A stretch of DNA of 64,000 bases from Paenibacillus timonensis (lineage in GTDB: Bacteria; Bacillota; Bacilli; Paenibacillales; Paenibacillaceae). The notes under the pieces are model-generated. The model was not told the origin of the DNA and searched no databases. It worked only from the letters and a program-made list of their open reading frames with translations. Location of the stretch: positions 17,362 to 81,361 of the forward strand of contig NZ_JAKSXN010000020.1 in the NCBI RefSeq assembly GCF_022427145.1, read 5' to 3'. Shown here one piece after another: positions 51,261 through 63,131 of this stretch. Positions within the stretch are counted from its first letter, which is position 1. The number at the start of each line of letters is the position of its first letter. The position numbers and the translations under genes were made by a program.

Positions 51261-52503
51261 GAATGTCACGCTCCTTCACACCGAAATACTTCGGTTTCAA
51301 CAGCTTGCCGGCTTTAAGCAGCAGGTTCAGCAGGAAACGGGAGAGATAGATATTCGTGGCGATACTGAGTACGATTTCCACGATGAGCACCAAAGCAAAA
51401 CCTTTAACGGCCCCCGTACCATACGCATACATCACGGCCGCAACGATGATCGTCGTAATCTGCGAATCCAGCACGGTACGCAGGGAATGCTTGTCCCCCG
51501 CTTTTACTGCGGACATAATGCTCTTACCGGTCCGCATTTCCTCATGAATCCGTTCATTGGTAATGATATTGGCGTCAACCGCCATTCCGATCCCGAGAAT
51601 AAACGCCGCAATCCCCGGCAGGGTAAGCGTAAAGTCTGCCCAAACGAACACAAGGATAAGCAACCAAGTGTGTACGATCAGGGTAAACGAGGCAATCAGA
51701 CCGGGTACCCGGTACATGCCAATCATGAACAACAGAATGAAGAGAGAGCCAATCAGGCCGGCTTCAATCGTCTTGTCCAGCGATTGCTTACCCAATGTTG
51801 CGCCGATGCTTTGCGAATATTTCTCCGTCAATTGAAGCGGAAGTGCGCCAAGGTTGATTTTGTCGCGCAGTTCCTTGGCCTTCGCCAAGTCTCCGCCCAC
51901 GCTGATTTGAGCGCTTCCGTCGGTCAGGACCGCTTGAACGACCGGATCGGAGACCAACTCATTGTTCATATAAATCGCCAGCGGTTGCCCCAGCAACCGT
52001 TTGGTCACTTCGGCAAATTTATCCTTGCTGTTCACTTTGATGCTGACCACCGGTTCGTTCATTTGGGTGAACTCCAGCTTGGCTCCGTTGGCCGCAAAAT
52101 CCGTGCCTATCATTTCAATTTTGTTGTATTCATCGGCGTTTTTCTCCGTGCCGTCCTTGCTGCGGAACGTCAGCGTAGCCGGTTCCTTCATCGTCTTACG
52201 AACCGTAGCCTCATCGGTAACGCCAGCCAGCTTCAAGCGAATCCGATTGGTGCCTTCCGTTGTGACTTCCGGCTCGCTTGTCCCCAGCTTGTTCGCCCGG
52301 TCCTCCAGGCTTTTCGCCGTTTGGATCAAGGATTCCTTCGTGACCTCGCTTCCGCCTTCCAGCGGACTGGCTTCATATAGAATCTCAAAGCCGCCTTTCA
52401 GATCAAGGCCGAGACGTACGTTCTTCAACAGGTCGGGGGTTGTCCAAGCCATGATGCCAAACGAGACAACCACGACGGTTATGAATGCGATAATTCTTTT
52501 CAT
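51250..52503 (-). CDS. secD: protein translocase subunit SecD
   Basis: 417 residues. LGLDLKGGFEILYEASP is the first conserved block, with the P1 head domain at about 60-220. FTLTLPGIAAFILGIGMAVD and ANIITNERIHEEMRTGKS form the TM4 region with the proton-relay Asp. Six membrane segments are visible. The separate secD/secF pair contrasts with the fused SecDF of B. subtilis. A perfect promoter lies at 52542-52570. Confidence 0.95.
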   Translation of the reverse strand: MKRIIAFITVVVVSFGIMAWTTPDLLKNVRLGLDLKGGFEILYEASPLEGGSEVTKESLIQTAKSLEDRANKLGTSEPEVTTEGTNRIRLKLAGVTDEATVRKTMKEPATLTFRSKDGTEKNADEYNKIEMIGTDFAANGAKLEFTQMNEPVVSIKVNSKDKFAEVTKRLLGQPLAIYMNNELVSDPVVQAVLTDGSAQISVGGDLAKAKELRDKINLGALPLQLTEKYSQSIGATLGKQSLDKTIEAGLIGSLFILLFMIGMYRVPGLIASFTLIVHTWLLILVFVWADFTLTLPGIAAFILGIGMAVDANIITNERIHEEMRTGKSIMSAVKAGDKHSLRTVLDSQITTIIVAAVMYAYGTGAVKGFALVLIVEIVLSIATNIYLSRFLLNLLLKAGKLLKPKYFGVKERDIREL

Positions 52504-52541
52504 CCCGTACTTCTTTCCCCTTTCAAATTCTCAATATTCCT

Positions 52542-52570
52542 ATTATAGCGATGGCCGAAAAACCAGTCAA
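52542..52570 (-). promoter_or_regulatory. sigma-A promoter of secDF
   Basis: Minus-strand -35 TTGACT (52565-52570), 17-bp spacer and perfect -10 TATAAT (52542-52547), 39 bp upstream of secD. Confidence 0.85.
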
Positions 52571-52608
52571 TTTATCTAATATTGTCAATTTGATTAACGA
52601 CCGGCACG

Positions 52609-52640
52609 AAAAAAAGATCCCATTCAATCCAAACGGGATC
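52609..52640 (-). terminator. terminator overlapping the end of comN
   Basis: GATCCC (52616-52621) pairs with GGGATC (52635-52640) and seven T residues follow on the minus strand. The stop codon of the gene lies inside the stem, so termination and the end of translation overlap. Confidence 0.8.
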
Positions 52641-52881
52641 CCCGATAGGCGGACATCGTCATATAGTTCATAAACTGGGTCACTTTCAGAGAAAGAATGT
52701 CATTCACCAGTTGATACAAGGGAGGGATTCCGCCCTTCTCGTATTTATGGCTGATACACTCCCAAATGTCAGGTCCGGTGATATGCTCGTACCCGATAAG
52801 CCGGAACTCTTCGGCCTTGCTGCGACACAAGCCCTCGATAGCCTCGTTCAGTTGTTGGTCCGTCATTTGATCTTCAGCCAC
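52624..52881 (-). CDS. comN: post-transcriptional regulator, ComN family
   Basis: The 85-residue protein has TDQQLNEAIEGLCRSKAEEF, GYEHITGPDIWECISHKY and LYQLVNDILSLKVTQFMNYM, which cover the whole ComN domain. In B. subtilis ComN acts on comE mRNA localisation and competence. GTG 52881 follows GGAGGG. It lies between secD and spoVB as in other Bacillales, and its terminator precedes the secD promoter. Confidence 0.85.
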   Translation of the reverse strand: MAEDQMTDQQLNEAIEGLCRSKAEEFRLIGYEHITGPDIWECISHKYEKGGIPPLYQLVNDILSLKVTQFMNYMTMSAYRGSRLD

Positions 52882-53119
52882 GCTTCCAAGCCCTCCTTCG
52901 AAAACCCGTCTTATTACATTCTACCCTAAATCTCCGAATCCTGCTTAGAAGAGTTCTTCCATTTCCGATTCTTGCGAAAAAGACGAGTCATGAACCAGGA
53001 CAGGTCTGTCATATCCATGAAGAGAGAGGTTGTACGGGCCTCGCTTACGAGTTTATTAGGCAGCCGATCAGACCGAGTTTGAAGGGAATTCGAAGGTTGC
53101 CGGGGGAGTGGAGTTTCGA

Positions 53120-54733
53120 TTGAATAAACAAACCTTTATCCAGGGTACGATGATCCTGCTGGTGGCAGGCATCGTGAACCGCCTCCTGGGCTTCATTCCG
53201 CGCATCATGCTGCCCCGCGTGATCGGGGCCGAAGGCGTTGGTCTGTATCAGCTCGGATATCCGTTTTTTCTCGTGCTGGTTACGATTATTACCGGAGGTA
53301 TTCCGCTTGCCGTGGCCAAGCTGGTAGCAGAAGCGGAATCCTCGGGTAAACCGGAACGGTCGGTGTCGATTTTACGGACAAGCTTGGTGTTTACGACCGC
53401 CGCCGGCTTTCTGTTCACTTTTCTCTGCCTGTTTGGCGCACCGTGGGTGACCCGGTACGTCCTCACCGATCCGCGCGTATACCATACGTTTATCGCCATG
53501 TGCCCGATGATTATCATCGTGTCCGTCTCCTCGGTCTACCGCGGCTATTTCCAAGGGAAGCAGGATATGATCCCGTCGGCGGTCTCCTCGATAATGGAGA
53601 CGGTCGCCCGAATCATCGGCGTCCTCTGGTTTTCTTATCTCCTGCTCCCGATGGGGATTGCCTACGCGGCCGCAGGAGCCATGCTTGGCGTTGTCGCCGG
53701 CGAAGTGGTCGGGATGGGCGTCCTCCTGTGGCAGTATCGGCGACTGCAGCGGAGGGAACGGTTGGGCGGCTCTATGCCGGGCGACAAAGCAGATGATCCC
53801 GCCCACACTGGAACCCATGACGAATCATCCGCCTCCGTCGCTTATCCGTTCGGCGCCACGCTGCGGCGAATTTTGCGCATCGCCATTCCGGTCACGGGCA
53901 GTCGTCTGGTCGGTTCGCTCTCCTACCTGCTGGAGTCGATTACGACGGCGCGAAGCCTGGCTATCGCCGGCATTGGGGTTGCCGTGGCCACTTCCCAGTA
54001 CGGCGCGCTGCAGGGCATGATCATCCCTCTGCTGCTGCTTCCCGGTGCGTTAACTTCATCGCTCGCCGTATCGCTGGTCCCCTCGCTGGCCGAAGCGCAA
54101 GCGCGGGGCGACGTCAAGACGATCCATTTGCGGCTGCATCAATCCTTGCGGCTTGCACTGGTCACCGGCGCTCCTTTTGCCGCGATCATGTTCGTTCTGG
54201 CCGAACCGATATGCCGGCTTGTATATAACGACGCCGCGATCAGCGGCATGCTTAAAATCATGGCGCCCTTTGCCCTCCTGCTGTACATCCAGACCCCGCT
54301 GCAGGCAACGTTGCAAGCCCTGGATAAACCTGGCCGTGCGCTCGTCAACACGCTGGTCGGGGCCATCATCAAAATCTCGCTGATCTTCTATCTGGCCTCT
54401 AACCCGGCCCTGGGTATCTACGGCGCAATTATCGCCATTATCATCAACTTTGTCGTCGTTACGGTCATGCATGGATACAGCGTATCGAAGACCCTTCGCT
54501 ACCGTTTACCTTATCTTGATATGCTCAAGGTAGGCGCTGCCATGGTCATTATGGCTGCCGCCGCCGATTATTTATATAAGAACTTCATCCTTAGCTCGCA
54601 AATGGGATGGCAATTCTTGATGGCGGCCCTGTTGTCCGGCTTGCTGTATTTGGCTTTAGCCGGCATCATGGGATTGTTTGATCTGCAGGACCTCAAGCGT
54701 CTCCCCGTTTTCGGCAAATGGTTTCGGAGATGA
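53120..54733 (+). CDS. spoVB: stage V sporulation protein B (SpoVB, MATE/MviN-like flippase)
   Basis: A 537-residue membrane protein with about 14 segments of the polysaccharide transporter family, needed for spore cortex assembly in Bacillus. KQTFIQGTMILLVAGIVNRL, LGFIPRIMLPRVIGAEGVGL and GGIPLAVAKLVAEAES match SpoVB. Start TTG 53120 gives MNKQTFIQGT, in line with the B. subtilis N-terminus, and lies six bases after GTGGAG. It is monocistronic on the plus strand and convergent with the DUF421 gene only four bases later, with no terminator between them. Confidence 0.9.
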   Translation: MNKQTFIQGTMILLVAGIVNRLLGFIPRIMLPRVIGAEGVGLYQLGYPFFLVLVTIITGGIPLAVAKLVAEAESSGKPERSVSILRTSLVFTTAAGFLFTFLCLFGAPWVTRYVLTDPRVYHTFIAMCPMIIIVSVSSVYRGYFQGKQDMIPSAVSSIMETVARIIGVLWFSYLLLPMGIAYAAAGAMLGVVAGEVVGMGVLLWQYRRLQRRERLGGSMPGDKADDPAHTGTHDESSASVAYPFGATLRRILRIAIPVTGSRLVGSLSYLLESITTARSLAIAGIGVAVATSQYGALQGMIIPLLLLPGALTSSLAVSLVPSLAEAQARGDVKTIHLRLHQSLRLALVTGAPFAAIMFVLAEPICRLVYNDAAISGMLKIMAPFALLLYIQTPLQATLQALDKPGRALVNTLVGAIIKISLIFYLASNPALGIYGAIIAIIINFVVVTVMHGYSVSKTLRYRLPYLDMLKVGAAMVIMAAAADYLYKNFILSSQMGWQFLMAALLSGLLYLALAGIMGLFDLQDLKRLPVFGKWFRR

Positions 54734-54737
54734 CCGC

Positions 54738-55448
54738 TTACTTCTCGTCGATCGCATTAATGTACAGCTTCCCGTTATGATCGATGCTGCAAAAGAACAC
54801 CTGTTTAAAATCCGATAAACCTTTCGTTTGGATTTGGTTCTTCAGCCAAAAGCGGGTTTTCCCAATTTGCCGCAGGTTCTCGTCGTTCACTTTGCCGTCC
54901 ATAATCAGCGGCAGCGGAAGCGCCTCGAATTTGATTTTGGCGGAGAGGCTGGCCTCCCGTTTTTTAGGATGCGGCCCACCCTCCCCTTCAGATTTCTCTT
55001 TGGGAATTACGCTCAGCTGCCCGGTTGTTTCCAAGACGGCAAACTCGACGTCGGCAACGCTGTCGATCTTTTGCGAACGCAGCTGCATCAATAAATCATC
55101 CAGGTTGTAACGCTGTCGCCTCATTTCTTTGCGGTTGATTTGCCCGTTTCGAATAATGACGCTAGGCTCGCCGTCGAACCACAACCGCACCTTACGGAAA
55201 CGAAGCGACAGCAGGGCGATGGCGATTTGAATCAATAGCAGGGTCAGCATAGGGACGATTCCGTCATAAATCGGCCGATCGATATCTTCCAGGGCAAAAA
55301 CGGCGATTTCTGCAATCATGACCGAGATCACCAGGTCGAAGATGGACAGCTCGCCGATTTCTCTTTTTCCCATAATACGCATGACTCCGAACACCAAGAA
55401 ATACATCAGGACGGTTCGGAAGATATGGTTTGCCATATGCTCGACCAC
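54738..55448 (-). CDS. DUF421 (YetF/YcaP-like) membrane protein
   Basis: 236 residues: three N-terminal membrane segments (YFLVFGVMRIMGKREIGELS, FDLVISVMIAEIAVFALED and the next) and a cytosolic DUF421 domain with NRKEMRRQRYNLDDLLMQLR and FAVLETTGQLSVIPKE. A C-terminal DUF3290-like extension (LPLPLIMDGKVNDENLRQIG) follows. Function unknown; some homologues in sporulating species act in spores. GTG 55448 lies eight bases after GGAGGAGG. Confidence 0.88.
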   Translation of the reverse strand: MVEHMANHIFRTVLMYFLVFGVMRIMGKREIGELSIFDLVISVMIAEIAVFALEDIDRPIYDGIVPMLTLLLIQIAIALLSLRFRKVRLWFDGEPSVIIRNGQINRKEMRRQRYNLDDLLMQLRSQKIDSVADVEFAVLETTGQLSVIPKEKSEGEGGPHPKKREASLSAKIKFEALPLPLIMDGKVNDENLRQIGKTRFWLKNQIQTKGLSDFKQVFFCSIDHNGKLYINAIDEK

Positions 55449-55666
55449 GCCAATTCCTCCTCCGGCTAGAAGTTCGCACAAAACATGGTATAGCTATTCT
55501 GACCGCCCCCTCTCCTTTCCATGCGAAACGTCACAGGTCAAAATGCGGGAGGCTTGCAATAATCTTCCTTGCTCAATTTGGCCAAGTCAGGTCTATCCGG
55601 ATAAGCTTGACCATAAAATGTGGTAAAACGTCTGTCGAAGACATTGAGGACAGGAGGCCGAGCACG

Positions 55667-56059
55667 ATGCATTTGATCCGCCGAATATTCGGGATTCGTT
55701 TGTCCCAGCCCACCGTTGCCGGGTTATGGTATGGATTTTTATGGATGATGATTGGCGCATTGATTTTATCCTTATTACTGCAAGGGGATATGCTTGAGGA
55801 ATTTGAAATGACGGTGTATACCTATCTCGTGCATGCCGTTGCCGTCCTATTCGGAGGAATCGTATCCGGCAAACGCGCCAAACAGAAAGGATGGTATCAA
55901 GGGGCTCTGACCGGAGCGCTGTATGTGCTGCTCCTGCTGCTGATCAGCTTCTTGGCCATGGATACGTCGCTGGGGCTTCAGGAATGGGCGTTAATCTTGC
56001 CGGGGTTTGTCCTCGGCGCGATCGGCGGCATGGTCGGAGTGAATCTCGTCCGAAAGTAA
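55667..56059 (+). CDS. TIGR04086 family membrane protein
   Basis: 131 residues with four membrane helices (GLWYGFLWMMIGALILSLLL, YTYLVHAVAVLFGGIVSGKR, GALYVLLLLLISFLAM, WALILPGFVLGAIGGMVGVN). This is the size and pattern of the TIGR04086 family found beside yajC in Bacillales. No function is known. ATG 55667 is nine bases after AGGAGG, so the much longer frame upstream is unlikely. Confidence 0.82.
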   Translation: MHLIRRIFGIRLSQPTVAGLWYGFLWMMIGALILSLLLQGDMLEEFEMTVYTYLVHAVAVLFGGIVSGKRAKQKGWYQGALTGALYVLLLLLISFLAMDTSLGLQEWALILPGFVLGAIGGMVGVNLVRK

Positions 56060-56064
56060 GCATG

Positions 56065-56091
56065 AAAAAAGAGCCTGTTCGCCACAGGCTC
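56065..56091 (-). terminator. terminator after yajC
   Basis: GAGCCTG (56071-56077) / CAGGCTC (56085-56091), followed by six T residues on the minus strand. It closes the leftward bofC-ruv-queA-tgt-yajC group. On the plus strand the T-tract is poor. Confidence 0.85.
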
Positions 56092-56114
56092 TTGCTACGT
56101 TTCTAACGGGAATT

Positions 56115-56423
56115 TTAACCTTCCGACTCCTTGATCGCGTGACTGATTGCGCTGCGGTCAAACGTCAGCTTGGTTACATCGTTGACGCGAAGCACCACCG
56201 TATCGTCGGTCAGCTCCATAATCGTCCCGTGCAAACCGCCGATTGTCACGATCTTGTCGCCTTTCTTCAGAGCATTCAGCATCGTAGTGCGCTGCGACTG
56301 CTTTTTCTTCTGCGGGCGAATCAGTAGGAAGTAAAAAACGGCGATCATGATAACAAACGGAATGATCATGGTGACCAGCGAACTGCCGCCGGTCGGCTGT
56401 TGTGCGGCATACTGAAAGAACAT
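56115..56423 (-). CDS. yajC: preprotein translocase subunit YajC
   Basis: 102 residues: one N-terminal membrane helix (SLVTMIIPFVIMIAVFYFLL), the signature IRPQKKKQSQRT, then a small beta domain (ALKKGDKIVTIGGLHGTIME). It associates with SecDF. Directly downstream of tgt (38 bp), as in many bacteria. Confidence 0.95.
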   Translation of the reverse strand: MFFQYAAQQPTGGSSLVTMIIPFVIMIAVFYFLLIRPQKKKQSQRTTMLNALKKGDKIVTIGGLHGTIMELTDDTVVLRVNDVTKLTFDRSAISHAIKESEG

Positions 56424-56461
56424 GTCTTATCCCCCTTTCCAAAATCGACTAACGGTATTTC

Positions 56462-57640
<1,179 letters not shown>

Positions 57641-58669
57641 TTAGTAAATAAACATGGCGTCGCCGAAGCTGAAGAACCGGTACTTCAAGTCGATCGCCTG
57701 TTGATAAGCGTTCAAGACCCGCTCCCGGCCCGCTAGTGCGCTAACTAGCATGACCAGCGTCGATTTCGGGAGATGGAAGTTCGTAAGGAGCGCATCCACC
57801 AGTCCAAACCGGTAGCCGGGATAGATAAAGATGCCCGTCCAGCCGCTGCTCTTGACGATCGGGCCGTCCCCGCATTGCTGGGCGACCGTCTCCAGCGTCC
57901 GAGCCGAGGTGGTCCCGACGGCCACGACTCTGCCGCCTCTTGCTTTCGTTTCGTTCAGCACGTCAGCCGTTTCCTGCGGCAGCACGTAATATTCTTCGTG
58001 CATGACATGATCCTCGACCCGGTCCACCGACATTGGCCGGAACGTCCCCAGCCCGACGTGCAGCGTGACGAAAGCGATCGTCACCCCTTTGGCTCGCACT
58101 TGACCCAGCAAGTCTTCGGTAAAGTGCAAACCCGCGGTTGGTGCGGCGGCCGACCCTTCGTGTTTGGAATACACGGTTTGGTAACGTTCGCGGTCATCCA
58201 GTTTCTCCTTGATGTAAGGAGGCAACGGCATCTGGCCCAAGCGATCCAGGATTTCGTTAAAAATCCCTTCATAAACGAAGCGGAGCACGCGCCCGCCCAT
58301 TTCACCCTCGGATTCGACGGTGGCTCGCAACTCCTCCCCGAACACGATGACCGTGCCGGCTTTCAGTTTCTTACCGGGTTTGACCAAGGCTTCCCAGCGG
58401 TCTTCGCCCAAATTTTTGAGCAGCAAAACTTCGGCTTTGGCGCCGGTATCCTCTTTCATCCCGAACAAGCGGGCTGGAATCACCCGCGTATCATTGAGCA
58501 CCAGCGTATCGCCCGGCTGCAAATACTCCAGTATATCGGAAAACGCATGATGCCGGATTTCCCCGGTTTGTTTATTTAACGTCAGCAGGCGCGAAGCGCT
58601 TCGCTCGGCCAGCGGCGTTTGGGCAATCAGCTCCTCCGGGAGCTCGAAATCGTAAAGATCCACATTCAT
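57641..58669 (-). CDS. queA: tRNA preQ1(34) S-adenosylmethionine ribosyltransferase-isomerase
   Basis: The 342-residue enzyme converts preQ1-tRNA to epoxyqueuosine-tRNA with [23 protein letters not shown] starts it. [44 protein letters not shown] block ([13 protein letters not shown]) and [13 protein letters not shown] are diagnostic. I start at ATG 58669 (MNVDLYDF); the ATG four codons earlier overlaps the upstream stop and touches AAGGA. Confidence 0.96.
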   Translation of the reverse strand: MNVDLYDFELPEELIAQTPLAERSASRLLTLNKQTGEIRHHAFSDILEYLQPGDTLVLNDTRVIPARLFGMKEDTGAKAEVLLLKNLGEDRWEALVKPGKKLKAGTVIVFGEELRATVESEGEMGGRVLRFVYEGIFNEILDRLGQMPLPPYIKEKLDDRERYQTVYSKHEGSAAAPTAGLHFTEDLLGQVRAKGVTIAFVTLHVGLGTFRPMSVDRVEDHVMHEEYYVLPQETADVLNETKARGGRVVAVGTTSARTLETVAQQCGDGPIVKSSGWTGIFIYPGYRFGLVDALLTNFHLPKSTLVMLVSALAGRERVLNAYQQAIDLKYRFFSFGDAMFIY

Positions 58670-58677
58670 CGGTTTAT

Positions 58678-60777
58678 TCATTCCTTAACGATAGTCACAT
58701 TTTGGTAGTAGTGTTGCAAGATTTGCTGGTAATCATACCCGGCGTCGGCCAATCCTTTGGCCCCCCACTGGGAAAGTCCCAGGCCATGGCCGTTTCCGCG
58801 ACCGACGAAGACGAATTGGTTGGACGTGTCGACCACGCGAGCGGTCTTATCGCCGCTCATCACGACCAGCGAACCGTTTGCTGCTGTCTTGCCCGATGCC
58901 GACTGAATCGTCGTTGCGGACGAGGCCGTCCCCGTTGCCGTAGTTCCTCCTGCACCTTGTACAGTATAACGCCCGGTTTGGACGATATCAAACAAGGTGC
59001 TGGGCAAGCCGTTCAGAGCGGAGCGGTACGAATCGGGATATTTGACGTCAAGCGGCTGCCCGTTGGCTTTGACCTGCGTCACGCGCCCGGACGGCCCCCG
59101 CTGGGTGACTTCCAGATTCAAAATCGGGGATGGGGCTTCCGTTGACGTTTTGCCCTTCAGGGACTTCACCAGTTCCTCCGAGCTGTAAGGTCCACGGATC
59201 CACGCATAGGAGCTGGATTCGGGCACTTTATCCAAAACGATGGCCTGGTCGCCCGGATTCAGCTTAGCCAGCGGCTCAACATCGGACTGAATGAGCGGCA
59301 GCTTCCGAACCAGAACGTTGCTGGTCGTTACCGTCAGCTTCTGCATACCTGCCGATGTCGTCCCGTTTAGCGCCGTGTTATCTTCGCGAACGTATCCCGT
59401 GATCCCGCTGGACAGCAGAACATGATACCACGATTTCAATGAAGCCTGCGCAGATTCGTCTCCATCGCTGGGCACGCTGGAATAAATCGGATTGACATTC
59501 CCCCAAACCTCGCTCGAATCCGCCGTGACGCCGCCGCTGTTGGACGCGAAGATGCCTTCCACGATTTGCCCGTTCGCCGCCGTCAGCACTTCTCCGGCCG
59601 TGGCATCAACGGCCTGGACGATGCTCGACACTTCCTTGTCCGTCCCGTTATAGACTTGGCTTAAGGTCGTATCCACAAGTCCGGCTACTTTGAACTTGTT
59701 CAGTCCCGCGTTATACAGGGCATAGCTACGAGCCGCGACCGCCTGAGCTTTCAAAGCCTCCTGAGGCCAAGAGGACGGGACCTCGCCTGCGACGACGGAG
59801 TACAGGTATTGTTCTAACGGCAGCTCATTGACGAGCGCCAGTTGTCCATTCACCTTACTTATCTCAAAATCCCCGCGGTAGCTGCGCGCCGAACGCTCCA
59901 CAACCTGAATCGGAGAATTGCCGTCATCCCGGATCATCAGTTTGGCGCCTTCCCCGCTGAGCTCGTAGTGGTCAACGCCAGCAGGGCCATCCAGATTCAG
60001 CGTCACGTCACGATGCAGAAGCAATGCGGGGGCATTCTCGCTAACCGGAGCCCAGGAAATCCCCGGATATAATCCGGTCAGCTCGGTTTGCAGCGCGGAT
60101 TGCTCGGATGCGCTCAAAGCGCCGCCAACCCATACCGCATATTGCTGCGGCCCGGTCATTACGACTACCGCCTCCGCATGCGGGGCGGACAGCGTTTGGC
60201 GAAGATTCGCGGCTTCCGCCTGACTTGCGAACGAACCCGCGGTTACGTACAACGGCCCGCGCGCTTCGGCTTTTCCGCCTTTCAAGGAAGCGGACAGCGT
60301 TTGACTGACCCGGTCCGCCGCTTTCTGTGCTTCTGCCTCACTGACGTAAGGCCCCGTATACACGCGGTATACCGTGCCCCCAGCTTGGTCTACCGCGAAG
60401 GCCACCGGCTTATCCAACGTGCTTTGCAGCTTCTTGACCGCAGCGGCAACCGTAGCCCAATCCGCGGACTCCAACGCTTTGACCTTATATCCGTTGGCGC
60501 TAAACCTTGCCGTACCTCCCGCTCCCAAATGGAGCCAAGGCTCCAGCGCCGAGTTGACGACAAAACCCGCCTCCGCAGCAGCCGCTGTTTTTAGCGTAAC
60601 GGCCGGCGTCGTCGATTTATAGGTACTGCCCAAGTCCAAGTACATGGCGACGCGAACTCGTGATGTATCCGAATCGTCGGCTGCTGCCGGTAGGTGAATC
60701 ATCCCGGCTAACAGCAAACCTGCGAGAATTCCTTTTCCCCATCGAGCGAACGAAATTGTCCGTTTAGTACTTTTCAA
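58678..60777 (-). CDS. SpoIID/LytB-domain protein with SPOR-like repeats
   Basis: A 699-residue exported protein. Signal peptide at 1-33 ([20 protein letters not shown]). Residues about 90-255 hold SPOR-like repeats ([40 protein letters not shown]) that bind denuded glycan strands. The SpoIID domain spans about 275-480: [37 protein letters not shown] and [18 protein letters not shown]. The end is [20 protein letters not shown]. SpoIID is a lytic transglycosylase of engulfment; this long form is more like the SpoIID-type protein next to ruvB in Paenibacillus than SpoIID itself (inference). Confidence 0.88.
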   Translation of the reverse strand: MKSTKRTISFARWGKGILAGLLLAGMIHLPAAADDSDTSRVRVAMYLDLGSTYKSTTPAVTLKTAAAAEAGFVVNSALEPWLHLGAGGTARFSANGYKVKALESADWATVAAAVKKLQSTLDKPVAFAVDQAGGTVYRVYTGPYVSEAEAQKAADRVSQTLSASLKGGKAEARGPLYVTAGSFASQAEAANLRQTLSAPHAEAVVVMTGPQQYAVWVGGALSASEQSALQTELTGLYPGISWAPVSENAPALLLHRDVTLNLDGPAGVDHYELSGEGAKLMIRDDGNSPIQVVERSARSYRGDFEISKVNGQLALVNELPLEQYLYSVVAGEVPSSWPQEALKAQAVAARSYALYNAGLNKFKVAGLVDTTLSQVYNGTDKEVSSIVQAVDATAGEVLTAANGQIVEGIFASNSGGVTADSSEVWGNVNPIYSSVPSDGDESAQASLKSWYHVLLSSGITGYVREDNTALNGTTSAGMQKLTVTTSNVLVRKLPLIQSDVEPLAKLNPGDQAIVLDKVPESSSYAWIRGPYSSEELVKSLKGKTSTEAPSPILNLEVTQRGPSGRVTQVKANGQPLDVKYPDSYRSALNGLPSTLFDIVQTGRYTVQGAGGTTATGTASSATTIQSASGKTAANGSLVVMSGDKTARVVDTSNQFVFVGRGNGHGLGLSQWGAKGLADAGYDYQQILQHYYQNVTIVKE

Positions 60778-60820
60778 ACCCGCTTCTCCTCCTCCATGTT
60801 GCCTATGGGCTTTGTCAAAG

Positions 60821-61828
60821 TCAAGGCGTCTCCGGCATCGGAAGACCTAAATGATGATACGCTGCCGCCGTCACCATTCGTCCCCGCGGCGTGCGCTGCA
60901 AAAATCCGATCTGCAGTAAATAAGGCTCGTACACGTCCTCAATCGTCTGACTCTCCTCACCGATGGTCGCGGCGATCGTATCCAGCCCGACGGGGCCCCC
61001 CCGGAAGCTCGTAATCATTGCCCGCAGCATTTTGTGGTCGATGAGATCCAACCCCATCGGGTCAACCTGCAGCATCTGCAGCGCTTCTTTGGCGATCTCG
61101 GTGGTAATCATGCCGTCGCCGCGCACTTGAGCGTAGTCGCGCACCCGCTTCAGCAAGCGGTTCGCGATGCGCGGCGTCCCCCGCGAACGAAGCGCGATTT
61201 CCGTCGCCGCATCGCCAATCATTTCGATGCCGAAAATATCCGCGCCCCGCGACACGATATAGCTGAGCTCATCGATGTTATAGAACTCGAGGCGGCTGAC
61301 GACCCCGAAACGGTCGCGCAGCGGCGCCGACAGGAGCCCCGCCCGCGTGGTGGCGCCAACCAGCGTAAAGGGCGGCAGGTCCAACCGAACGGACCGGGCA
61401 CTAGGCCCTTTGCCGATCATGATATCCAGCGCGAAATCCTCCATGGCCGGATACAGCACTTCCTCCACGGTCCGATGCAGCCGGTGAATCTCGTCGATAA
61501 ACAAGACGTCGCCTTCCTGCAGGTTGGTCAACAGCGCGGCCAAATCCCCCGGTCGCTCAATGGCCGGTCCCGAGGTCGTACGCAAATTGACGCCAAGCTC
61601 GTTGGCGATAATGTTGGCCAGCGTCGTTTTGCCGAGTCCCGGCGGTCCGTACAACAGCACATGGTCCAGGGCTTCCTTGCGCATTTTCGCCGCTTCGATG
61701 TAGATTTTCAAATTTTCCTTGATCTGGTTCTGTCCGATATACTCCGCCAAATAACGAGGCCGCAGGCTTAACTCCACCGCCTGGTCTTCCATCATTAAAT
61801 TCGCGGAAATGATCCGGTCCTCCATCAT
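60821..61828 (-). CDS. ruvB: Holliday junction branch migration helicase RuvB
   Basis: A 335-residue AAA+ ring motor. [18 protein letters not shown], Walker [17 protein letters not shown], Walker [12 protein letters not shown], sensor [20 protein letters not shown] and the winged-helix end [20 protein letters not shown] are all intact. It works with RuvA to move junctions. It lies 28 bp after ruvA. Confidence 0.98.
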   Translation of the reverse strand: MMEDRIISANLMMEDQAVELSLRPRYLAEYIGQNQIKENLKIYIEAAKMRKEALDHVLLYGPPGLGKTTLANIIANELGVNLRTTSGPAIERPGDLAALLTNLQEGDVLFIDEIHRLHRTVEEVLYPAMEDFALDIMIGKGPSARSVRLDLPPFTLVGATTRAGLLSAPLRDRFGVVSRLEFYNIDELSYIVSRGADIFGIEMIGDAATEIALRSRGTPRIANRLLKRVRDYAQVRGDGMITTEIAKEALQMLQVDPMGLDLIDHKMLRAMITSFRGGPVGLDTIAATIGEESQTIEDVYEPYLLQIGFLQRTPRGRMVTAAAYHHLGLPMPETP

Positions 61829-61856
61829 GCGCTAAGCTCCCCTTCCTGTCTTATCC

Positions 61857-62477
61857 TTAGCCGGCGTACAGCAGCTTGAGCGCCTTCTTCATGACGGAAT
61901 CCACCGCCTCGTCCGGCCCGACATCGTCCTTCAGGCGATGCCATACCTTATCCAGCTCCGCTTCAGTATACCCTAGCGCTTTCAGACCTTCGCGCGCCTC
62001 CGGCCATCCCGGATTTCCGCCATCCCGCAGGGTCTCGCCCCCCTCCGCAGGCACCGGATCGAACAACGTGCCGCCGACGCCCTCCAGCTTGTCCTTGAGG
62101 TCCAAAATCATCCGCTGGGCCGTCTTCTTCCCAATACCCGGCAGCTTGGTTAAAAAGGCGATATTCTCCTGATGGATCGCCGCCACAACATGGTCCGGGC
62201 TGCCGCCGCTTAAGATTCCCAGCGCCACGCGCGGGCCGATGCCGGATACCTCGATCAGCTTGCGGAACAGCTTCTGCTCCTCGCGGGTCGAAAATCCAAA
62301 TAACAGGATCGCATCTTCACGCACATGGTGATGGGTATATACCGTTACCGTTTCTTGTCCTTTGGCCGCAAAAGCGTACGGATTCGGACAAAACACCCGA
62401 TACCCGACCCCTTGCACATCCAAGACGACGTACTCTGTTTCCAAATGGGCAATCTGGCCCCGCAAAAAATCGATCAT
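61857..62477 (-). CDS. ruvA: Holliday junction-binding protein RuvA
   Basis: 206 residues. OB-fold (MIDFLRGQIAHLETEYVVLD), helix-hairpin-helix pair (LIEVSGIGPRVALGILSG; LTKLPGIGKKTAQRMILDL) and a flexible linker. The C-terminal UBA-like domain (LKALGYTEAELDKVWHRL) contacts RuvB. ATG 62477 overlaps the ruvC stop by four bases. Confidence 0.98.
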   Translation of the reverse strand: MIDFLRGQIAHLETEYVVLDVQGVGYRVFCPNPYAFAAKGQETVTVYTHHHVREDAILLFGFSTREEQKLFRKLIEVSGIGPRVALGILSGGSPDHVVAAIHQENIAFLTKLPGIGKKTAQRMILDLKDKLEGVGGTLFDPVPAEGGETLRDGGNPGWPEAREGLKALGYTEAELDKVWHRLKDDVGPDEAVDSVMKKALKLLYAG

Positions 62478-62977
62478 GAACGCAATACCTCGTTTATTTT
62501 AGAGTTTAAAGTATAAGAATGCGCATGGCAGATCGCTACGGATAACGCGTCCGCCACGTCGTCCGGCTTCGGGATCGCCTGGAGCTTCAGGAACATGCGC
62601 GTCATTTCCTGCACCTGCCGCTTCTCGGCTTTACCATACCCCACGATCGCCTGTTTGACCTGCATCGGAGTATATTCCGCAATCGGCAACCCCTTCTGCG
62701 CCGCGGCGAGCACCAACACGCCCCTCGCTTGGCTGACCGACATCGCCGTCGTGACGTTCCGATTAAAAAACAGCTTCTCGAACGCCACCGCATCCGGCTT
62801 ATATTTGTCGATCAACTGAATCATCGCCTCATAGACATGCATGAGCCGCTCTTCCTCCGGCGTATGGGCTTCCGTTTGGATGCAGCCGTACTGGACCGGC
62901 GTGACTTTGCTGCCCTGTTTATCGATAAATCCGAACCCGACAATGGCGATGCCGGGGTCAATCCCAAGTATACGCAA
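62474..62977 (-). CDS. ruvC: Holliday junction resolvase RuvC
   Basis: A 167-residue RNase H-fold nuclease. RILGIDPGIAIVGFGFID has the first catalytic Asp (residue 6), AVAFEKLFFNRNVTTAMSV the second acidic residue (Glu), and PKPDDVADALSVAICHAHS the last Asp pair. Typical length. Heads the ruvC-ruvA-ruvB order. B. subtilis lacks ruvC and uses RecU, so its presence here fits Paenibacillus-type genomes (from memory). Confidence 0.96.
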   Translation of the reverse strand: MRILGIDPGIAIVGFGFIDKQGSKVTPVQYGCIQTEAHTPEEERLMHVYEAMIQLIDKYKPDAVAFEKLFFNRNVTTAMSVSQARGVLVLAAAQKGLPIAEYTPMQVKQAIVGYGKAEKRQVQEMTRMFLKLQAIPKPDDVADALSVAICHAHSYTLNSKINEVLRS

Positions 62978-63131
62978 GGCTCATCTCTCCCTATCGTTGC
63001 TTAAACTCCCCCATGATCCTCGGATGGAGCCCTGTCCCGCGTAAAGCGAACATATGTATTCACTTTATTATAGCAAAAGATCGCTAAAGATTGAGGAAAA
63101 ACTTTGTAGGGCTAGAAATCCTCCGGGAAAT